From assembly GCA_963595735.1 (NCBI GenBank), contig CAVBJJ010000001.1, forward strand, positions 124,001 through 188,000: 64,000 bases of DNA, given 5' to 3'. The notes beneath the pieces are model-generated. The model ran no database searches. It was given only the letters and a program-made list of their open reading frames with translations, and had not been told where the DNA came from. The position numbers were made by a program, and so were the translations under genes. Source of the DNA: CALWOS01 sp963595735. GTDB lineage: Bacteria > Bacillota > Clostridia > Oscillospirales > Oscillospiraceae. How positions within the stretch are numbered: the stretch's first letter is position 1; the number at the start of each line of letters is the position of its first letter. Positions 26,656 to 36,451 of the stretch are shown in pieces.

Positions 26656-26684
26656 ATTATAAGCAAAAAAGCGTCAGGGGTCAA
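26656..26684 (-). promoter_or_regulatory. Sigma-A promoter of the HAAS-like gene
   Basis: Minus strand TTGACC (26684-26679), a 17-base spacer and TATAAT (26661-26656), about 36 bases upstream of the start codon. Confidence 0.75.
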
Positions 26685-26716
26685 GAAAAACCATGGAAAA
26701 AAGCACAAAAGCCCTC

Positions 26717-27043
26717 TCACGGCTCCGCCGCCGGGGCGGTGCGGATCTCCAGCTCCCGCAGCTTGCGATTTTCCTGCACCAGCTTGACCAGATACAGCCG
26801 TTCCGGCTCCAGCGGACCGAAGCAGAACTGCCCGTCTGCGTCCGTCACCGTGCAGGCCAGCAATTCCGGCGCGCCGTCCTTTTGGGGCAAATGCAGCAGC
26901 GCCAGCGCCCCCACAAGGGGCTTGCCGTCCGGCTGCAGCGCCCGGGCGCAAAGCACCGCCGCCCCCTCCGGCTCCGGCTGCAGCACGGTGCGCACCTGCT
27001 CCCCCCGGCCGGGGCGAAAATAAAATCGGGAATAGATACTCAT
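26717..27043 (-). CDS. Small protein with transthyretin-like (carboxypeptidase regulatory) fold
   Basis: A 108-residue protein; the ATG at 27043 has AGGAGG about eleven bases upstream, which is why I prefer it to the much longer open frame over proS. The core GKPLVGALALLHLPQ and TDADGQFCFGPLEPERLYLVKLV matches the pattern of carboxypeptidase regulatory-like domains: an exposed beta-sandwich where 'DADGQF' marks the central strand. No signal peptide or membrane segment is seen. Function unknown; a structural or carbohydrate-contact role is only a guess. Confidence 0.65.
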   Translation of the reverse strand: MSIYSRFYFRPGRGEQVRTVLQPEPEGAAVLCARALQPDGKPLVGALALLHLPQKDGAPELLACTVTDADGQFCFGPLEPERLYLVKLVQENRKLRELEIRTAPAAEP

Positions 27044-27114
27044 CAGGCCTCTCTCCTCCTCTCCGTTCCACGCCTGCAATACAGTATATCCTGCCGGGAG
27101 AAAAGCTGTGCGCC

Positions 27115-27143
27115 TTGACAAGTCCGGCTGTTCCGCATACAAT
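27115..27143 (+). promoter_or_regulatory. Sigma-A promoter of proS
   Basis: TTGACA (27115-27120), a 17-base spacer and TACAAT (27138-27143), about 70 bases before the proS start. Confidence 0.85.
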
Positions 27144-27214
27144 AAAAGATATCCCGCTTTGCGGGAATTTCTGTGGGGGGAAGGCCCCTCGCTGAAGGGA
27201 GTTTTGGAAAACAA

Positions 27215-28651
27215 ATGGCAAAAGAAAAAAAAGTTGAGCAGATCACCGATATGGAGGTGGACTTTGCCCAGTGGTTTACCGATGTGTGCCTGAAGGCCGA
27301 GCTGGTGGACTATTCCGGGGTCAAGGGTCTGTTTATCCTCCGCCCCTATGGCTATGCCCTGTGGGAAAACATCATGGGCTTTTTGGACAAGCGCTTTAAG
27401 GAGCTGGGACACGAGAATGTTTCCATGCCGGTACTGATCCCGGAAAGCCTGCTGCAAAAGGAAAAGGACCATGTGGAGGGCTTCGCCCCCGAGTGCGCCT
27501 GGGTCACCCACGGCGGCAGCGAGCCGCTGCAGGAGCGGCTTTGCGTCCGCCCCACCAGCGAGACCCTGTTCTGCGACCACTGGAGCCATGTGGTGCATTC
27601 CTGGCGGGATCTGCCCATGAAATATAATCAGTGGTGCTCCGTGCTGCGCTGGGAAAAGACCACTCGGCCGTTCCTGCGGGGACGGGAGTTCCTGTGGCAG
27701 GAGGGGCACACGCTCCACGCCACGGCGGAGGAGGCCATTGCCGAGACCGAGCAGATGCTGGAGGTCTATGCCGAGTGCTGTGAAAACCTGCTGGCCATGC
27801 CCGTTGTGCGGGGCAACAAGACCGAAAAGGAAAAGTTCGCCGGCGCGGAGCGCACCTATACCATCGAGTGCATGATGCACGACCGCAAGGCGCTCCAGAG
27901 CGGCACCAGCCACTACTTCGGCGACGGCTTTGCCAAGGCCTTTGACATCAGCTTTACGGACAAGAACAACCAGCAGCAGACCCCCCACGAGACCAGCTGG
28001 GGAATGTCCACCCGCATCATCGGCGGCCTAATCATGACCCACGGCGATAACAACGGTCTGGTGCTGCCGCCCAATGTGGCGCCCATCCAGGTAATCGTGG
28101 TGCCGGTCGCCCAGCACAAGCCCGGCGTGATCGACAAGGCCACCGAGGTCTACGAAAGCCTGAAAGCCGCCGGTATCCGCGCCCGGATCGACTGCAGCGA
28201 CAACTCCCTGGGCTGGAAGTGCGCCCAGTACGAGATGAAGGGCGTTCCCGTCCGGCTGGAGCTTGGCCCCCGGGACATCGAAAACGGCGTTTGCGTGGCT
28301 GTGCGGCGGGATAACTTTGAAAAGGTCACCATCCAGCTCAGCCAGCTGACCGAGCAGATGCCCAAGCTGCTGGCCGAGGTACAGCAGGGACTGTTCGACA
28401 AGGCCAAGAAGAATCTGGACGAGCACATCTACGAGGCGCACTCTCTGGAGGAGGCCAAGAAGCTGCAGGAGGAAAACGGCGGCTTCATCAAGACCATGTG
28501 GTGCGGCGAACTGGAATGCGAGTTGAAGATGAAAAACGAGGCGGGCATGAGCTCCCGCTGCATCCCCTTCCAGCAGGAAAAGCTGGGGGATGTCTGCCCC
28601 ATCTGCGGCAAGCCCGCCAAGCATATGATCTACTGGGGCGTCGCCTACTAA
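27215..28651 (+). CDS. proS: Prolyl-tRNA synthetase, archaeal/eukaryote-like type
   Basis: A 478-residue class II synthetase that charges tRNA-Pro. The ATG at 27215 follows GGGAG; the longer frame adds 14 unsupported residues. It lacks the large editing insertion of E. coli-type ProRS and has the C-terminal zinc-binding segment CGELECELKM...CPICGKPAKHMIYWGVAY of the 'type 3' enzymes. Motif 2 is visible around RWEKTTRPFLRGREFLWQEG. This type is common in Clostridia and was probably acquired long ago from an archaeal-type lineage (family knowledge). Confidence 0.95.
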   Translation: MAKEKKVEQITDMEVDFAQWFTDVCLKAELVDYSGVKGLFILRPYGYALWENIMGFLDKRFKELGHENVSMPVLIPESLLQKEKDHVEGFAPECAWVTHGGSEPLQERLCVRPTSETLFCDHWSHVVHSWRDLPMKYNQWCSVLRWEKTTRPFLRGREFLWQEGHTLHATAEEAIAETEQMLEVYAECCENLLAMPVVRGNKTEKEKFAGAERTYTIECMMHDRKALQSGTSHYFGDGFAKAFDISFTDKNNQQQTPHETSWGMSTRIIGGLIMTHGDNNGLVLPPNVAPIQVIVVPVAQHKPGVIDKATEVYESLKAAGIRARIDCSDNSLGWKCAQYEMKGVPVRLELGPRDIENGVCVAVRRDNFEKVTIQLSQLTEQMPKLLAEVQQGLFDKAKKNLDEHIYEAHSLEEAKKLQEENGGFIKTMWCGELECELKMKNEAGMSSRCIPFQQEKLGDVCPICGKPAKHMIYWGVAY

Positions 28652-28681
28652 TTTTTCCCGGCATTTTTCCCTATATAGAGC

Positions 28682-28722
28682 AACCCGGATGCTGTTCAAA
28701 ATTTACAGCATCCGGGTTTTTT
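28682..28722 (+). terminator. Terminator of proS
   Basis: AACCCGGATGCTGT (28682-28695) pairs exactly with ACAGCATCCGGGTT (28705-28718), followed by TTTT. Confidence 0.92.
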
Positions 28723-28727
28723 GCTTT

Positions 28728-29120
28728 TTATTCTTCCGTTTTCCGGCGCATGACAAGGCACAAAAGGGACTCGATCACGCAGACATCGAACAGGGGCATC
28801 CACATCAGCTTTCGGGTCAGATAAAACCAGTCCACCGCCCCCAACACCACCAGCACCGCCGTGGCCAGCAGCGCCGGGAGCATGAAGCGGGGCTTGCCCC
28901 GGTAGGCTTTTCTGCGATGCACCGCCAGCAGCACCCGCAGTCCCACTGCCCACACCACACAGAACGCCAGCCGCGTTCCGTACAGGGGGACATAATAGTA
29001 GGTGCGCATGGCGTACTGGATGCACCGCGCTTCCAGATCATTTTGCAGCAGGATCAAAACGCAGATCGCAGCCGCCAGAATCGCAGGCCAGAGCAGCGCT
29101 TTTACCGATCGTTTTTCCAT
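28728..29120 (-). CDS. Small four-helix membrane protein, unknown function
   Basis: A 130-residue protein with AGGAGGA just before the ATG. Four hydrophobic segments are visible: ALLWPAILAAAICVLILL, LAFCVVWAVGLRVLLAV, FMLPALLATAVLVVLGAV and MPLFDVCVIESLLCLVM. Basic residues (HRRKAYRGK) lie between segments two and three. I do not recognise the family. It converges with proS and is not in an obvious operon. Confidence 0.7.
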   Translation of the reverse strand: MEKRSVKALLWPAILAAAICVLILLQNDLEARCIQYAMRTYYYVPLYGTRLAFCVVWAVGLRVLLAVHRRKAYRGKPRFMLPALLATAVLVVLGAVDWFYLTRKLMWMPLFDVCVIESLLCLVMRRKTEE

Positions 29121-29275
29121 GTTATTCCTCCTATTTTTGTCTGTCTTACCACCTGCCTCTTTTGCACCATTGTATCATGCTTCTGCGTTTTTTACAACAA
29201 TCCACTGTGCGGCTTCCAGATTTTTCAACAGGTTTCACACTTTTGTGCAAAATCTGACGGTATCGCCGTTGCCTG

Positions 29276-29425
29276 CCTTGGCTCTCCCGCTGGGAGAGCT
29301 GTCGCCGCAGGCGACTGAGAGGGCTCGGCGGATAAGCAAGCACCCGGGCTTCCTATGGTCTGGGCATGGTTTACCCTCTCCGTCTTCGCTGCGCTCAGCC
29401 ACCTCTCCCAAAGGGAGAGGCAAGA
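29276..29425. repeat. MITE-like dispersed repeat, copy 2
   Basis: Same orientation and architecture as copy 1 at 24069-24217: CCTTGGCTCTCCC at the left end, GTCGCC-GCA-GGCGAC inside, and GGGAGAGGCAAG at the right end. The central 40 bases differ between copies while the arms are conserved. It fills most of the 375-base gap between the membrane protein and mscL; the rest shows no gene. Confidence 0.8.
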
Positions 29426-29496
29426 CTTTTTTGACAAGCTGAAAAGCCAACCCCTGACGGCGTTGGCTTTTCTCCTGTTTATTCCGTTTATCAATC

Positions 29497-29898
29497 TCAG
29501 TTTTTCTTTTGCAGCTCTTCCAGAATTTTGCCCAGCAGTTCCTCCGTTGTGGGGCCGGCAGGCGGCTCGGGGGCGGGCTCTTCTTTTTTCTCCAGCTTTT
29601 CCCGCAGGGTGTTGATGGTTTTGACCACGGCAAAAATCACCACAGCGATCAGGAAGAAGTTGATGACCTGCCCGATGAAATTGCCCAGCAGCACCTCTGC
29701 CCCGCCCACATGGATGACGATGTCAGAAAAGCTACTGGTGTCAGCGATGGCGCCGATCAGGGGCATGACGATATCCCCGACCAGCGAATCCACGATCCCC
29801 TTGAACGCGGCACCGACGATCACACCAACGGCCATGTCTACCACATTGCCGCGGCTGATGAATTCCTTAAATTCCGCAAGAATTCCCTTTTTTTCCAA
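29497..29898 (-). CDS. mscL: Large-conductance mechanosensitive channel MscL
   Basis: A 133-residue channel if started at the TTG at 29898, which has GGAGG eight bases upstream; the in-frame ATG at 29958 would add 20 residues with no family counterpart. Segment FKEFISRGNVVDMAVGVIVGAAF is the conserved first helix (quoted in parts: FKEFISRGNVV, DMAVGVIVGAAF). A second membrane helix follows (FFLIAVVIFAVVKTIN), then the cytoplasmic helix TTEELLGKILEEL. MscL opens under osmotic downshock to release solutes. Confidence 0.95.
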   Translation of the reverse strand: MEKKGILAEFKEFISRGNVVDMAVGVIVGAAFKGIVDSLVGDIVMPLIGAIADTSSFSDIVIHVGGAEVLLGNFIGQVINFFLIAVVIFAVVKTINTLREKLEKKEEPAPEPPAGPTTEELLGKILEELQKKN

Positions 29899-30005
29899 GG
29901 CTGTTACCTCCGTTTCTTCTGGATTACCGGAAGCACAGCGGCCCGGCTGTTTCATCATACCACAGGCCGGGGGAATTGTTCAAGTTCCGACAGAATATTT
30001 TTCTC

Positions 30006-30034
30006 TTGAAAAAGCGGCGGCTGTCTCCTATAAT
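30006..30034 (+). promoter_or_regulatory. Sigma-A promoter of asnS
   Basis: TTGAAA (30006-30011), a 17-base spacer and a perfect TATAAT (30029-30034), 68 bases before the start. Confidence 0.85.
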
Positions 30035-30101
30035 AGATATATTCTAATTTGCATTACTTACCCTTTCCCGCCGGAAAGGAACAAACAAGGGGAAACTGAT
30101 T

Positions 30102-31496
<1,395 letters not shown>

Positions 31497-31528
31497 GCGC
31501 TGCTTTCAAATTGAACCCGAAAACACGA

Positions 31529-31566
31529 TCCGCCCCTGGCCGATAAACGGCCAGGGGCGGATTTTT
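31529..31566 (+). terminator. Terminator of asnS
   Basis: TCCGCCCCTGGCCG (31529-31542), loop ATAAA, exact complement (31548-31561), then TTTTT. Confidence 0.92.
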
Positions 31567-31600
31567 ATAATGCTAAAAAATTTATGCCCAAAAAAGCAAA

Positions 31601-31627
31601 AAGCGCCGGACGGCTGTCCAGACGCTT
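31601..31627 (-). terminator. Terminator of rpsT
   Basis: On the minus strand AAGCGTCTGGAC pairs with GTCCGGCGCTT through a GGCT/AGCC loop and is followed by TTTTGCTTTTTT. It ends 22 bases after the rpsT stop. Confidence 0.75.
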
Positions 31628-31648
31628 GGTATTGCTTGATGGGCGAAA

Positions 31649-31912
31649 TTAGCCGATGCCGTTGAGCTTCACGGCCATCTTGCTCTTCTTGTGTGCAGCA
31701 TTGTTCTTGTGCAGCAGACCCTTGTTAACCGCACGGTCAACAGACTTGACGGCAACTTTATAGGTAGCTGCGGCTGCTTCACTGTTACCTTCGGCAACGG
31801 CGGCCTCAAACTTCTTCAGATTGGTCTTCAGAGCGGTCTTCTCCGCCTTATTCTTGGCGCTGCGAACCTTCTCCAGCTGGACACGCTTGCAAGCAGATTT
31901 AATATTGGGCAT
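31649..31912 (-). CDS. rpsT: 30S ribosomal protein S20
   Basis: An 87-residue basic protein, the usual length for S20. It begins MPNIKSACKRVQLEKVRSAK at the ATG at 31912, with GGAGG upstream, and ends with HKNNAAHKKSKMAVKLN, the conserved C-terminal pattern. S20 binds 16S rRNA early in small-subunit assembly. The rpsT-gpr divergent pair is typical of Clostridia and Bacilli. Confidence 0.97.
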   Translation of the reverse strand: MPNIKSACKRVQLEKVRSAKNKAEKTALKTNLKKFEAAVAEGNSEAAAATYKVAVKSVDRAVNKGLLHKNNAAHKKSKMAVKLNGIG

Positions 31913-31969
31913 TCTATCGCCACCTCCTCCTATAAAAGTCACGCCGTGACACACGGCCTGCGGATTGTT

Positions 31970-31998
31970 ATTGTATCATGTTTTCCTGAGAAATGCAA
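31970..31998 (-). promoter_or_regulatory. Sigma-A promoter of rpsT
   Basis: Minus strand TTGCAT (31998-31993), a 17-base spacer and TACAAT (31975-31970), 58 bases before the start. Confidence 0.75.
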
Positions 31999-32098
31999 GT
32001 CTTTTTTTGAAAAATATATATTTTATAGTATAGCCCACTGCAAAGCGGAAAAACTAGCTTCAAAAGCCCTGCCGCCCCTGCGGCAAAAAGGAGGAGCC

Positions 32099-32959
32099 AT
32101 GCAGTCCTTTCCCCGAACCGATCTGGCGCTGGAAGCCGCCTCTGCTTTTGAAAAATCAAACACCACCCTGCCGGGCGTTTCTGTTCGCACGGTACCCCAT
32201 CCCGGCGGCACCCGGCAATGGGTGGCTATCACCCATGCAGAAAGCGGAAAAAAGCTGGGAAAAGCACCGGGAAATTATATTACCCTGGAGCCAAAGGCCG
32301 AACTTCGCGCCGATACCATGGAGGAAAGCGCCCAATTATTGGCCGAAAGCCTTTCCCTGCTTCTGCCTCCTTTGCCGGAAAAGCAACCGGTATTGGTGGT
32401 GGGTTTGGGCAATGAGGCCATCACGCCGGACGCGTTGGGACCTCTGACCGTGCGCAAATTGTTTGTCACCCGGCATTTGCAGCAGCAATTTCCGGATGTT
32501 TTCGGTCAGCTTCGCCCAGTTGCCGCCCTGGAAACCGGCGTTTTGGCCACCACCGGCATGGAGACGGTGGAAACCCTTTCCGCCCTGGTGGCGCAGCTGC
32601 ACCCGGCCTTGGTGATTGCCGTGGACGCTTTGGCCTGTCTGGAGGCCGCGCGGCTGTGCCGCACGGTGCAAATCACGGACACCGGTATTTCCCCCGGCGC
32701 CGGGGTGGGAAACCGGCAAGCGGCTTTAGACCACAAGACGCTGGGCGTGCCTGTGATCGCCCTTGGCGTACCCACAGTGATCTCCGCTAAAAATCTGGCC
32801 GGCGGGGAGAGCTGGGATGCGGATGGTCTGATCGTCACGCCACGGGATATCGACCAGCGGCTAGCTGCATTTTCCCGGTTGCTGGGATACGGCATCAGTT
32901 TGGCGCTGCAGCCGGAATTGGATTTTTCTACGCTGCGGGAATTGATGGAGCAGCCTTGA
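32099..32959 (+). CDS. gpr: Spore protease Gpr
   Basis: A 286-residue protein with AAGGAGGAG upstream of the ATG. RTDLALEAASAF at the N-terminus, VVGLGNEAITPDALGPLT, the VDALA segment and DTGISPGAGVGNRQAAL are hallmarks of the germination protease. It degrades small acid-soluble spore proteins when spores germinate, freeing DNA and supplying amino acids. It is shorter than the Bacillus enzyme, as in many Clostridia. Its presence is the clearest sign that the lineage makes endospores. Forespore-specific promoter motifs were not recognised with confidence. Confidence 0.95.
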   Translation: MQSFPRTDLALEAASAFEKSNTTLPGVSVRTVPHPGGTRQWVAITHAESGKKLGKAPGNYITLEPKAELRADTMEESAQLLAESLSLLLPPLPEKQPVLVVGLGNEAITPDALGPLTVRKLFVTRHLQQQFPDVFGQLRPVAALETGVLATTGMETVETLSALVAQLHPALVIAVDALACLEAARLCRTVQITDTGISPGAGVGNRQAALDHKTLGVPVIALGVPTVISAKNLAGGESWDADGLIVTPRDIDQRLAAFSRLLGYGISLALQPELDFSTLRELMEQP

Positions 32960-32979
32960 GTTTTTTCTTGTACCCCCGA

Positions 32980-32995
32980 TGTTTCATGTGAAACA
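32980..32995. promoter_or_regulatory. parS: parS-like site 1
   Basis: TGTTTCATGTGAAACA, matching the parS consensus TGTTTCACGTGAAACA except for the central base, and extended by GA/TC on the sides. It is the first of three sites between gpr and parA. ParB would load here. Confidence 0.88.
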
Positions 32996-33046
32996 TCGGA
33001 GCGCATCAAACAGCTTCATGAAACACCTTCTATTTTTTGAGCGAAA

Positions 33047-33062
33047 TGTTTCACATGAAACA
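33047..33062. promoter_or_regulatory. parS: parS-like site 2
   Basis: TGTTTCACATGAAACA, the same sequence as site 1 in opposite orientation. Confidence 0.88.
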
Positions 33063-33115
33063 TTACTGAAATACCTCTTGTTTTTCTTCTGCGAAAACTG
33101 TCAAAATCCGCGATA

Positions 33116-33131
33116 TGTTTCACATGAAACA
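33116..33131. promoter_or_regulatory. parS: parS-like site 3
   Basis: TGTTTCACATGAAACA, identical to site 2, 70 bases upstream of the parA start. It may also let ParB act on the parAB promoter. Confidence 0.88.
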
Positions 33132-33200
33132 TCTGCAAAACAGTTGAATTTTCCTTTGGGAAGTGCTATACTGGCACTATTCCAAGCGCAGGAGGTAACT

Positions 33201-33992
33201 ATGGGAAAAATCATTGCCGTCAGCAACCAAAAAGGCGGCGTGGGAAAAACTACCACGGTCATCAATTTGGCGGCTGCCATACAGGCGAAACGAAAGAAAG
33301 TTCTGGTCGTAGACACCGACCCCCAGGGGAACTGCACCTCCGGCCTTGGTGTCGAGAAAAACACCTCTCCCAACATTTACGATGTGTTGGTCGGCCGAAA
33401 CACGGCGGAGGAAGCCGTTGTTCACGGGGAATATTGCGATTTGATTCCCTCCAATAAGAATTTGTCCGGGGCCATCGTGGAATTGGTGGAGGCAGAGCAG
33501 CGAGAATTTGTGCTGAAGCAGGCGCTTTCTTCTCTGCGGAAACAGTATGACTATATTTTTATCGACTGCCCGCCCTCTCTGGAGCTGCTCGCTTTGAACG
33601 CACTGGTGGCGGCGGACAGCGTTTTGATCCCCGTACAGTGTGAATATTACGCCATGGAGGGTCTGGCAGACCTGACAAACACCATCAAGCTCTGCAAAAA
33701 GAAGCTGAATAAGAGCCTGGAAATTGAAGGCTTGGTCATGACCATGTTTGATGGGCGGGTGCGCCTTTCCGGCCAGGTGGCGGACGAGGTGCGCAATTAC
33801 TTCGGGGACAAGGTGTACACCGCCTGCATCCCCCGCAATGTGCGCCTGTCGGAAGCCCCCAGCCACGGCAAGCCGGTCATTGCCTATGACAAGTTTTCCA
33901 AGGGCACCATGGCATATAAGCGTCTGGCGAGAGAATTTTTGAAACGCCAGCAGAACGAAGCAGTGGAAGAGGACGAAAAGGAGAAGGAGTAA
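33201..33992 (+). CDS. parA: Chromosome partitioning ATPase ParA/Soj
   Basis: A 263-residue ParA with CAGGAGG upstream of the ATG; a longer frame would run over two parS sites. The deviant Walker A motif is KGGVGKTT near residue 11, followed by VDTDPQGN and DYIFIDCPPSLELL. It is the Soj type without an N-terminal HTH. With ParB it drives origin segregation and, in spore formers, affects DnaA and replication initiation. It is six bases ahead of parB. Confidence 0.96.
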   Translation: MGKIIAVSNQKGGVGKTTTVINLAAAIQAKRKKVLVVDTDPQGNCTSGLGVEKNTSPNIYDVLVGRNTAEEAVVHGEYCDLIPSNKNLSGAIVELVEAEQREFVLKQALSSLRKQYDYIFIDCPPSLELLALNALVAADSVLIPVQCEYYAMEGLADLTNTIKLCKKKLNKSLEIEGLVMTMFDGRVRLSGQVADEVRNYFGDKVYTACIPRNVRLSEAPSHGKPVIAYDKFSKGTMAYKRLAREFLKRQQNEAVEEDEKEKE

Positions 33993-33998
33993 AGGCGA

Positions 33999-34895
33999 AT
34001 GGCAAAAGAAGCACCAAAACGGGGTCTGGGCAGCGGGCTGGGCGCCCTGCTGGGCAGCGATGCGGATCCCTCTGACGAGCAGCTGGTCATGCTGCCGCCG
34101 CAAAAGCTGGAGCCGCGGCCGGATCAGCCCCGCTATACCTTCCGGGAGGACGGCCTGCAGGAGCTGGCGGAATCCCTCCAGGAGCACGGCATGATCCAGC
34201 CCATCACCGCCCGCAAGCTGGAAAGCGGATATTATCAGATCATCGCCGGAGAACGCCGCTGGCGCGCCGCACGGCTGGCAAACATGGACGAAGTGCCGGT
34301 TCGCCTGCTGGATGTAGATGAGCGCAAAGCCATGGAGCTGGCGCTGGTGGAAAATCTCCAGCGGGAGGATCTGAACCCCATTGAAGAAGCCAAGGGCTAT
34401 CAGACGCTGATTCGGGAATACGGCATGACCCAGGAGCAGGCCGCCGCCACGGTGGGCAAGTCCCGCCCGGCTGTGACCAACGCCCTGCGGCTGCTGAACC
34501 TGTGTGAGCCGGTCATGGTGATGGTGGAGGACGGCTTGCTGTCCCCCGGTCACGCCCGAGCCTTGCTGCCCCTGAGTGAAGAACAGCAGGAGGCCACCGC
34601 CCGCAAGGTAGAGGAACTGGGGCTTTCCGTCCGACAGACGGAATCGCTGGCCGCACGGCTCCAGGAGGACGCTCTGCGTCAGGAAAAGGCCGAGCTGGCC
34701 AAAGAAATCCCCCAGGTGGACTACATCGCCGAGCTGTGCCACCGGCTGGAGAGTGCCACCGGTCGCCGGGTCACCATCTCCGATGGCCGGAGAAAGGGAA
34801 AAATCACCCTGGAATACTACGGCCCGGACGACAGAGAAGCGCTGTTGGCGCAGATCATGCAGCTCAAGCCTGTGGAAAAGAAAAGGCAGCGGTAA
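33999..34895 (+). CDS. parB: Chromosome partitioning CTPase ParB/Spo0J
   Basis: A 298-residue ParB. RGLGSGLGALLG near the N-terminus is the segment that stimulates ParA. LVMLPPQKLEPRPDQPR starts the CTP-binding ParB/Srx domain, with GERRWRAARLANMDEVPV the conserved box. An HTH follows (MTQEQAAATVGKSRPAVTNAL), then a C-terminal dimer domain. It binds the three parS-like sites just upstream and spreads. Three sites clustered here suggest, by family precedent, proximity to the replication origin, though dnaA and gidAB are not in the window. Confidence 0.96.
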   Translation: MAKEAPKRGLGSGLGALLGSDADPSDEQLVMLPPQKLEPRPDQPRYTFREDGLQELAESLQEHGMIQPITARKLESGYYQIIAGERRWRAARLANMDEVPVRLLDVDERKAMELALVENLQREDLNPIEEAKGYQTLIREYGMTQEQAAATVGKSRPAVTNALRLLNLCEPVMVMVEDGLLSPGHARALLPLSEEQQEATARKVEELGLSVRQTESLAARLQEDALRQEKAELAKEIPQVDYIAELCHRLESATGRRVTISDGRRKGKITLEYYGPDDREALLAQIMQLKPVEKKRQR

Positions 34896-34966
34896 AACAA
34901 GCTGTAATCACATAATATTCCCATTTTGCATATTTATACATATAAAAATAGAGGAGCGCGAAAACC

Positions 34967-36262
34967 ATGTTGGATATTAAGCTGATTCGGGAGAATCCCG
35001 ACAAAGTCAAAGCCGGTATGCGGGCAAAGGAAGTGGACTGTGACGCCGCTGTTGACCGCATTGTAGAGCTGGACGCCCTGCGCCGCAGCCTGATCCAGGA
35101 GACGGAGCAGGCCAAGAGCGCCCAGAACAAGGTCAGCAAGCAGATCCCCCAGATGAAGAAAAACGGCGAGGACACCACCGCCGTCTTTGCCGAGATGGCA
35201 AAGCTGAAAAGCGAAATCGCGGAAAACGACAGCAAGCTGACCGCCGTGGAGCAGGAATATCGCCAGCTGATGCTGGGTCTGCCCAATATGCCCGATGACG
35301 ACCTGAAGCCCGGCGGCAAAGAAAACAACGAGCCGCTGCGCTACTACGGGGAGCCCCATCGCTTCGATTTTCCCCCCCAGCACCATGTGGACCTGTGCAA
35401 TGCGCTGGGTCTGATCGACTACGAGCGCGGCACTAAACTGGCCGGCAGCGGCTTTTGGATGTACAAGGGCATGGGCAGCCGTCTGGAGTGGGCGCTGCTG
35501 AACTACTTCATCGACACCCATCTGGGCGATGGCTACGAATTCATCCTGCCGCCCCATATGCTGGAGTACCAGTGCGGCGAGACGGCCGGACAGTTCCCCA
35601 AGTTCGCCGACGAGGTCTACAAGATCGCCAACCCCACCGATGACCGCATCCACTATATGCTGCCCACCGCAGAGGCGGCGCTGGCCAGCGTGTACCGGGA
35701 TGAGATCCTCGCCGAGGCCGATCTGCCCAAGAAATTCTTCTCCTATACCCCCTGCTTCCGCCGGGAGGCCGGCTCTCACCGCGCCGATGAACGCGGCATG
35801 GTGCGCGGCCATCAGTTCAACAAGGTGGAGATGTTCCAGTTCACCCGCCCCGAGGACTCCGATGCAGCCTTTGAGGAACTGGTGACCAAGGCGGAGAATC
35901 TGGTGAAGAACCTGGGCTTCCACTTCCGCACGGTCAAGCTGGCCGCCGGGGACTGCTCTGCCTCCATGGCGCGCACCTATGACATCGAGATCCAGATCCC
36001 CTCTATGAACGGCTATAAGGAGGTCAGCTCGGTCTCCAATGCCCGGGATTATCAGGCGCGCCGGGGCAACATCCGCTTCCGCCGGGAGTCCACCGGCAAG
36101 CCCGAGTTCCTGCACACCCTCAACGGCTCCGGTCTGGCCACCAGCCGCATTTTCCCGGCCATGGTGGAGCAGAATCAGCAGGCAGACGGCTCCGTCGTCG
36201 TGCCGGAGGTGCTGCGCAAGTATCTGGGCGGCATCGAAATCCTGCACCCGGTGAAGAAATAA
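34967..36262 (+). CDS. serS: Seryl-tRNA synthetase
   Basis: A 431-residue class II synthetase starting MLDIKLIRENPDKVKAGM, the usual SerRS start. Residues 30-100 form the long antiparallel coiled coil that holds the tRNA-Ser variable arm. Motif 2 is FRREAGSHRADERGM followed by RGHQFNKVE; motif 3 lies in GLATSRIFPAMVE. It follows parB by 71 bases. It charges both serine and selenocysteine tRNAs where the latter exist. Confidence 0.97.
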   Translation: MLDIKLIRENPDKVKAGMRAKEVDCDAAVDRIVELDALRRSLIQETEQAKSAQNKVSKQIPQMKKNGEDTTAVFAEMAKLKSEIAENDSKLTAVEQEYRQLMLGLPNMPDDDLKPGGKENNEPLRYYGEPHRFDFPPQHHVDLCNALGLIDYERGTKLAGSGFWMYKGMGSRLEWALLNYFIDTHLGDGYEFILPPHMLEYQCGETAGQFPKFADEVYKIANPTDDRIHYMLPTAEAALASVYRDEILAEADLPKKFFSYTPCFRREAGSHRADERGMVRGHQFNKVEMFQFTRPEDSDAAFEELVTKAENLVKNLGFHFRTVKLAAGDCSASMARTYDIEIQIPSMNGYKEVSSVSNARDYQARRGNIRFRRESTGKPEFLHTLNGSGLATSRIFPAMVEQNQQADGSVVVPEVLRKYLGGIEILHPVKK

Positions 36263-36286
36263 GCAGTTTTATACCCAAAGAATATA

Positions 36287-36317
36287 CCCCCGCCGGCAGA
36301 AGTCGGCGGGGGCTTTT
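36287..36317 (+). terminator. Terminator of serS
   Basis: CCCCCGCCG (36287-36295) pairs with CGGCGGGGG (36304-36312), followed by CTTTT. Confidence 0.85.
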
Positions 36318-36396
36318 CGCGCCAAGGGGTGTACCTCTTTGCAAAAGCAGGGCAGGGGAGAGGAAAAATAGAAACGCACGGTATCGTGGATATAGA

Positions 36397-36438
36397 AAGC
36401 CCGCCGCAGGATCTTGCCTGCGGCGGGCTTGTTTTTTT
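36397..36438. terminator. Strong hairpin at the end of rpoD
   Basis: AAGCCCGCCGCAGG (36397-36410) pairs exactly with CCTGCGGCGGGCTT (36417-36430), followed on the plus strand by GTTTTTTT. It lies 14 bases past the rpoD stop, so it probably serves the minus-strand operon as well, though its best T tract faces the other way. Confidence 0.75.
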
Positions 36439-36451
36439 GCTTGCTTTTGGC

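Noticed and set aside
24623..26662. 679-codon plus-strand frame overlapping the recombinase and the HAAS-like gene
   Set aside because: Out of frame with the recombinase and antisense to the HAAS-like gene; composition is that of reversed Glu/Ala/Pro-rich coding DNA.
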